From positions 1-7,416 of the forward strand of contig JAAZGQ010000074.1 of assembly GCA_012511135.1 (NCBI GenBank): a stretch of 7,416 bases of DNA, written 5' to 3'. This stretch comes from Bacteroidales bacterium (lineage in GTDB: Bacteria > Bacteroidota > Bacteroidia > Bacteroidales > UBA1402). A program made the position numbers and the translations under genes. This document shows, in pieces, positions 4,891-7,416 of this stretch. Position 1 is the stretch's first letter. Every line of letters starts with the position of its first letter. The notes beneath the pieces are model-generated. The model saw nothing but the letters and a program-made list of their open reading frames with translations, had not been told where the DNA came from and did not search any database.

Positions 4891-6492
4891 ATGGCTGTTT
4901 CTGTCTTTCAACAAGCCCCCTTTTTGCGTATTGTCATTCCCCTGATCCTGGGAATGATTGTTGCGCCCTTCGGGTTCTTTACAGGCTTATTGTATTGCCT
5001 TTTACTGCTGCTGCCGGCTGTGTTTTTCAGGCTGTTTATACGCAATGCCAGTCTGGCCTGGCGTTTGCGCAAACTGCCCGGCCTTTTGTTTTTCTTGAGC
5101 TGGCTCTGTTTGGGTTCTGCACTTTTTCAAGGCAGACAGCAGGATAGAGCCTGTCCGCGGCTTGATAATTATTACCTGCAGGCTGAATTCGAAATTTTGT
5201 CCACACCCCAAATCAAGCCCAACAGTCTTCAATGTGCGGTGCGGGTTGTCTGCTCCGAGCCGGTCTGCTGGAAAAACAAAGCTTGTGTGCTTTATCTGGC
5301 CAAAGACAGCCATGCAATGGCCTTGCGAGCCGGCAACCGCATCAGGGCAGAGACGACTTTGGCTCCCTACAGCCGCCGCAGCCGCCCCATGGAGTTTAAT
5401 TACGAACAATACTTGCTGAACAAAGGCTTTTGTGCGGGTGCTTTTGTGCCGGCAAGCGCCTGGGAACTACAGAGCGGCCAGGTCAGCCTGCGGGCAAAAG
5501 CCGATGCTTTGCGTGATCGCCTGGTCGGGTATTTTCGACAGGCAGGCCTGGGGGAAGAGCCCCTGGCCCTGGTTTCAGCCTTGGTGTTGGGCCGCAAAGA
5601 GCTGATGGAGACGGAGCAAAGACAAGCATTTTCTTCGGCCGGCGTAGCCCATATTCTGGCCGTAAGCGGGATGCATGTTTCTATCTTGTTTCTGTTGCTC
5701 GATAAATTGTTGTTTTTCATTAAACCAGGCAGAAAGGGTCTTTGGCTGAAACAAGTTCCTCTGGTTGCCCTGCTCTGGTGTTATGCTTTTGTAACGGGGA
5801 TGTCTGCTTCGGTACTCAGGGCAGTAATTATGTGCAGTGTTTCAGCTTTGGGACTCTGCCTGGGAAGGCATTCAAACAGCTGGAATATGCTGGCTTTCTC
5901 TGCTTTTGTGCTCTTGATCGTCAATCCCTGTTATATCCTGGATGTGGGTTTTCAACTAAGTTTTGTGGCTGTGGCTTCCATTTTGTTGTTTTTGCCTCAG
6001 GCTGAATGCTATCTGGGAATAATCAAAGATCAGTCTGTTCCCGGTACAATGAACAGCCCAAAAGACAAGGTTGTCGGATTATATCGCGATACTTTGTTGT
6101 TGTCAATAGTGGCTCAGCTGGGAACCGCTCCCCTCTCTGTTTTTTATTTTAATCAATTCCCGCAGTATTTTTTGTTGGGCAATCTTTTGTTGGTCCCTTT
6201 GGCCAGCTTGTTGTTTTATCTCAGTTTCGCTTTGATTATCGTGAGTCCTTTGCCCTGGCTGAGCAGGGCACTGGCCTGGCCGGTCAATGCCCTGGCCGGC
6301 TTTTTTTGCCGCGGCAGCGATTTTATCGAAAAACTCCCCGGTTCGCTGGCTACCGAGCTTTGGCCGTCAAAGCCTGATGTGCTGACTGCCTATCTGCTTT
6401 TGGCCGTGATGTTTTATCTGTTCAAAAATAAACGGTATATTTACGCCCTCAACAGATACATATCAGCTTTGCAGAAGAAATTTAGCCCTTAA
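4891..6492 (+). CDS. comEC: ComEC/Rec2-family competence membrane channel protein
   Basis: Inner-membrane protein expected to carry single-stranded DNA into the cytoplasm during natural transformation. The ATG at 4891 gives 533 residues. A TTG seven codons upstream (4870) would be in frame but lies inside the -7 promoter box and the inverted repeat, so it is rejected. Residues about 10-80 hold N-terminal membrane helices; about 95-195 are the soluble OB-like part (DUF4131 type) with the family signature RPMEFNYEQYLLNKGF at 165-180. The competence domain has HILAVSGMHV at 254-263, GMSASVLRAVIM at 303-314 and NPCYILDVGFQLSFVAV at 345-361, then further helices to about 511. The chain ends in a basic tail, with no C-terminal metallo-beta-lactamase domain of the Bacillus type. 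The nrnA-like gene starts four bases after the stop. Whether the host is naturally competent is not shown. Confidence 0.93.
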   Translation: MAVSVFQQAPFLRIVIPLILGMIVAPFGFFTGLLYCLLLLLPAVFFRLFIRNASLAWRLRKLPGLLFFLSWLCLGSALFQGRQQDRACPRLDNYYLQAEFEILSTPQIKPNSLQCAVRVVCSEPVCWKNKACVLYLAKDSHAMALRAGNRIRAETTLAPYSRRSRPMEFNYEQYLLNKGFCAGAFVPASAWELQSGQVSLRAKADALRDRLVGYFRQAGLGEEPLALVSALVLGRKELMETEQRQAFSSAGVAHILAVSGMHVSILFLLLDKLLFFIKPGRKGLWLKQVPLVALLWCYAFVTGMSASVLRAVIMCSVSALGLCLGRHSNSWNMLAFSAFVLLIVNPCYILDVGFQLSFVAVASILLFLPQAECYLGIIKDQSVPGTMNSPKDKVVGLYRDTLLLSIVAQLGTAPLSVFYFNQFPQYFLLGNLLLVPLASLLFYLSFALIIVSPLPWLSRALAWPVNALAGFFCRGSDFIEKLPGSLATELWPSKPDVLTAYLLLAVMFYLFKNKRYIYALNRYISALQKKFSP

Positions 6493-6496
6493 AACA

Positions 6497-7416
6497 ATGA
6501 TTTCGAAAATAATCGACGAAGATATAATTCAAAAGATTCATCGTTTGTTGCAGAAATGCAATAACATTGTATTGTTGACACACGAACATCCCGATGGCGA
6601 TGCCCTGGGTTCGGCATTGGCCATGTACGACTATTTGCGTTTAGAAGGCAAGCGGGTCAGTGTCATTGTGCCCGATGAAATTCCCTCTTTTTTGCAATGG
6701 ATGCCTGCTGCTGATGCCATAGTGGTGTATGAACAAGATCCCGAAACCGCCCGTAGTCTGCTGGGCCAGGCAGAATTAATTATGTTTCTGGATCTTAACA
6801 GCCTGAACAGGGTGGGAACTATGGCCTCTTTTATCAGTCAGCTGACCGTGCACAAAGTTTTAATTGATCACCACAACCACAGAGAAAAGCCTCTTGCTCA
6901 TCTGGAAATTCGTCTGCCCGAAATGGCTTCGACCAGCGAAATGGTTTTCCGCTACATTTGCCGGGTGGGTGCTTTCGAAAAGCTGAGCAAAGAATGCGCA
7001 GTTTGCATATACACCGGAATGATGACCGATACCGGTGCATTTACGTACAACTCTCAATCCGAAGAGATGTACCTGATTATAAATCAATTGCTTTTGAAAG
7101 GCATCAACAAGGACGAGATTTATAAAAAGGTCTACGGTACTTCTACCGAAAGCCGCATGCGACTGATGGGCTATGTGCTTTACGAAAAAATGGAAGTTTT
7201 GCCCGAATTTCAAACCGCCATCATAACACTCAGCCGCGAAGAGCTGGATCGTTTTGAACATCAGGCCGGCGATACCGACGGTTTTGTCAATCTGCCGCTC
7301 AGTATGAGCAATGTGCGTTTTTCGGTGTTTTTGCGCGAAGAAGACGAAATCAGGATTTCCCTGCGTTCCGAAGGCGAATTATCCACTTCGACTATTGCAG
7401 CAGAGCTTTTTAATGG
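6497..7416 (+). CDS. nrnA: DHH/DHHA1 phosphoesterase, NrnA-like (nanoRNase / pAp phosphatase), 3' end missing
   Basis: Expected to degrade very short RNAs and to dephosphorylate 3'-phosphoadenosine 5'-phosphate (pAp) in the cytoplasm, using Mn2+. The frame is open from ATG 6497 to the window edge, 306 complete codons. The DHH motifs are all present: HEHPDGDA at 29-36, D99 in FLDLN, DHH at 124-126 (LIDHHNH), and D178 in MMTDTGAF. Residues about 235-306 are the beginning of the DHHA1 domain; its GGG(H) substrate-binding motif should start right at the cut, since the window ends with ELFN and a further GG. About 35-40 residues are probably missing, judging by the family length of 320-345. It follows comEC by four bases and is likely co-transcribed. 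A cyclic-dinucleotide phosphodiesterase role is possible in this superfamily, but no membrane, PAS or GGDEF part is present. Confidence 0.9.
   Translation, partial: MISKIIDEDIIQKIHRLLQKCNNIVLLTHEHPDGDALGSALAMYDYLRLEGKRVSVIVPDEIPSFLQWMPAADAIVVYEQDPETARSLLGQAELIMFLDLNSLNRVGTMASFISQLTVHKVLIDHHNHREKPLAHLEIRLPEMASTSEMVFRYICRVGAFEKLSKECAVCIYTGMMTDTGAFTYNSQSEEMYLIINQLLLKGINKDEIYKKVYGTSTESRMRLMGYVLYEKMEVLPEFQTAIITLSREELDRFEHQAGDTDGFVNLPLSMSNVRFSVFLREEDEIRISLRSEGELSTSTIAAELFN

Noticed and set aside
6860..7261. A 133-codon minus-strand frame opposite the DHH gene
   Set aside because: The plus strand carries all catalytic DHH motifs in one continuous frame, so this is a shadow.

Overview
The window looks like a piece of a Bacteroidota chromosome, most likely order Bacteroidales. 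The reasons are the gene order as I recall it from that group (ClC channel/exchanger, fmt, rpe, comEC, DHH phosphoesterase), recurring TAnnTTTG(C)-type promoter motifs, A-rich start regions without strong Shine-Dalgarno sequences, and protein sequences of Bacteroidales style. No mobile element, rRNA, tRNA or CRISPR array is visible. It reads as a core chromosomal region with a few unusual intergenic structures.

Layout. Positions 1-105 (minus strand) hold the first 35 codons of a secreted protein with a clear signal peptide, cut by the window edge. A 151-bp divergent promoter region follows. The plus-strand genes are: a ClC-family anion transporter with C-terminal CBS domains (257-2035); methionyl-tRNA formyltransferase fmt two bases later (2038-3009); an ECF-type sigma factor behind its own promoter region (3133-3726); a strong hairpin terminator (3774-3834); a probable small gene of 56 codons (3839-4009); ribulose-phosphate 3-epimerase rpe (4060-4707); an intergenic tandem repeat of 25-26 bp (4702-4846); the ComEC/Rec2 DNA-uptake channel protein (4891-6492, start moved to ATG 4891); and, four bases later, a DHH-family phosphoesterase of the NrnA type (6497 to the window end, incomplete).

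Transcription units, inferred from spacing: ClC-fmt; sigma factor alone, bounded by the promoter region and the hairpin; small ORF with or without rpe; comEC-nrnA behind a near-consensus promoter. The genes do not form one pathway. fmt serves translation initiation, rpe the pentose phosphate pathway, comEC DNA uptake, nrnA short-RNA and pAp breakdown, and the sigma factor an unknown regulon.

No wholly new multi-gene system is evident. The parts most worth a second look are the unannotated small ORF pressed against a long terminator-like hairpin, the tandem repeat that begins inside the last codon of rpe, the inverted repeat that overlaps the predicted comEC transcription start and touches its start codon, the ladder of TTTG boxes upstream of the sigma gene, and the loss of the internal proton-path glutamate in the ClC protein.
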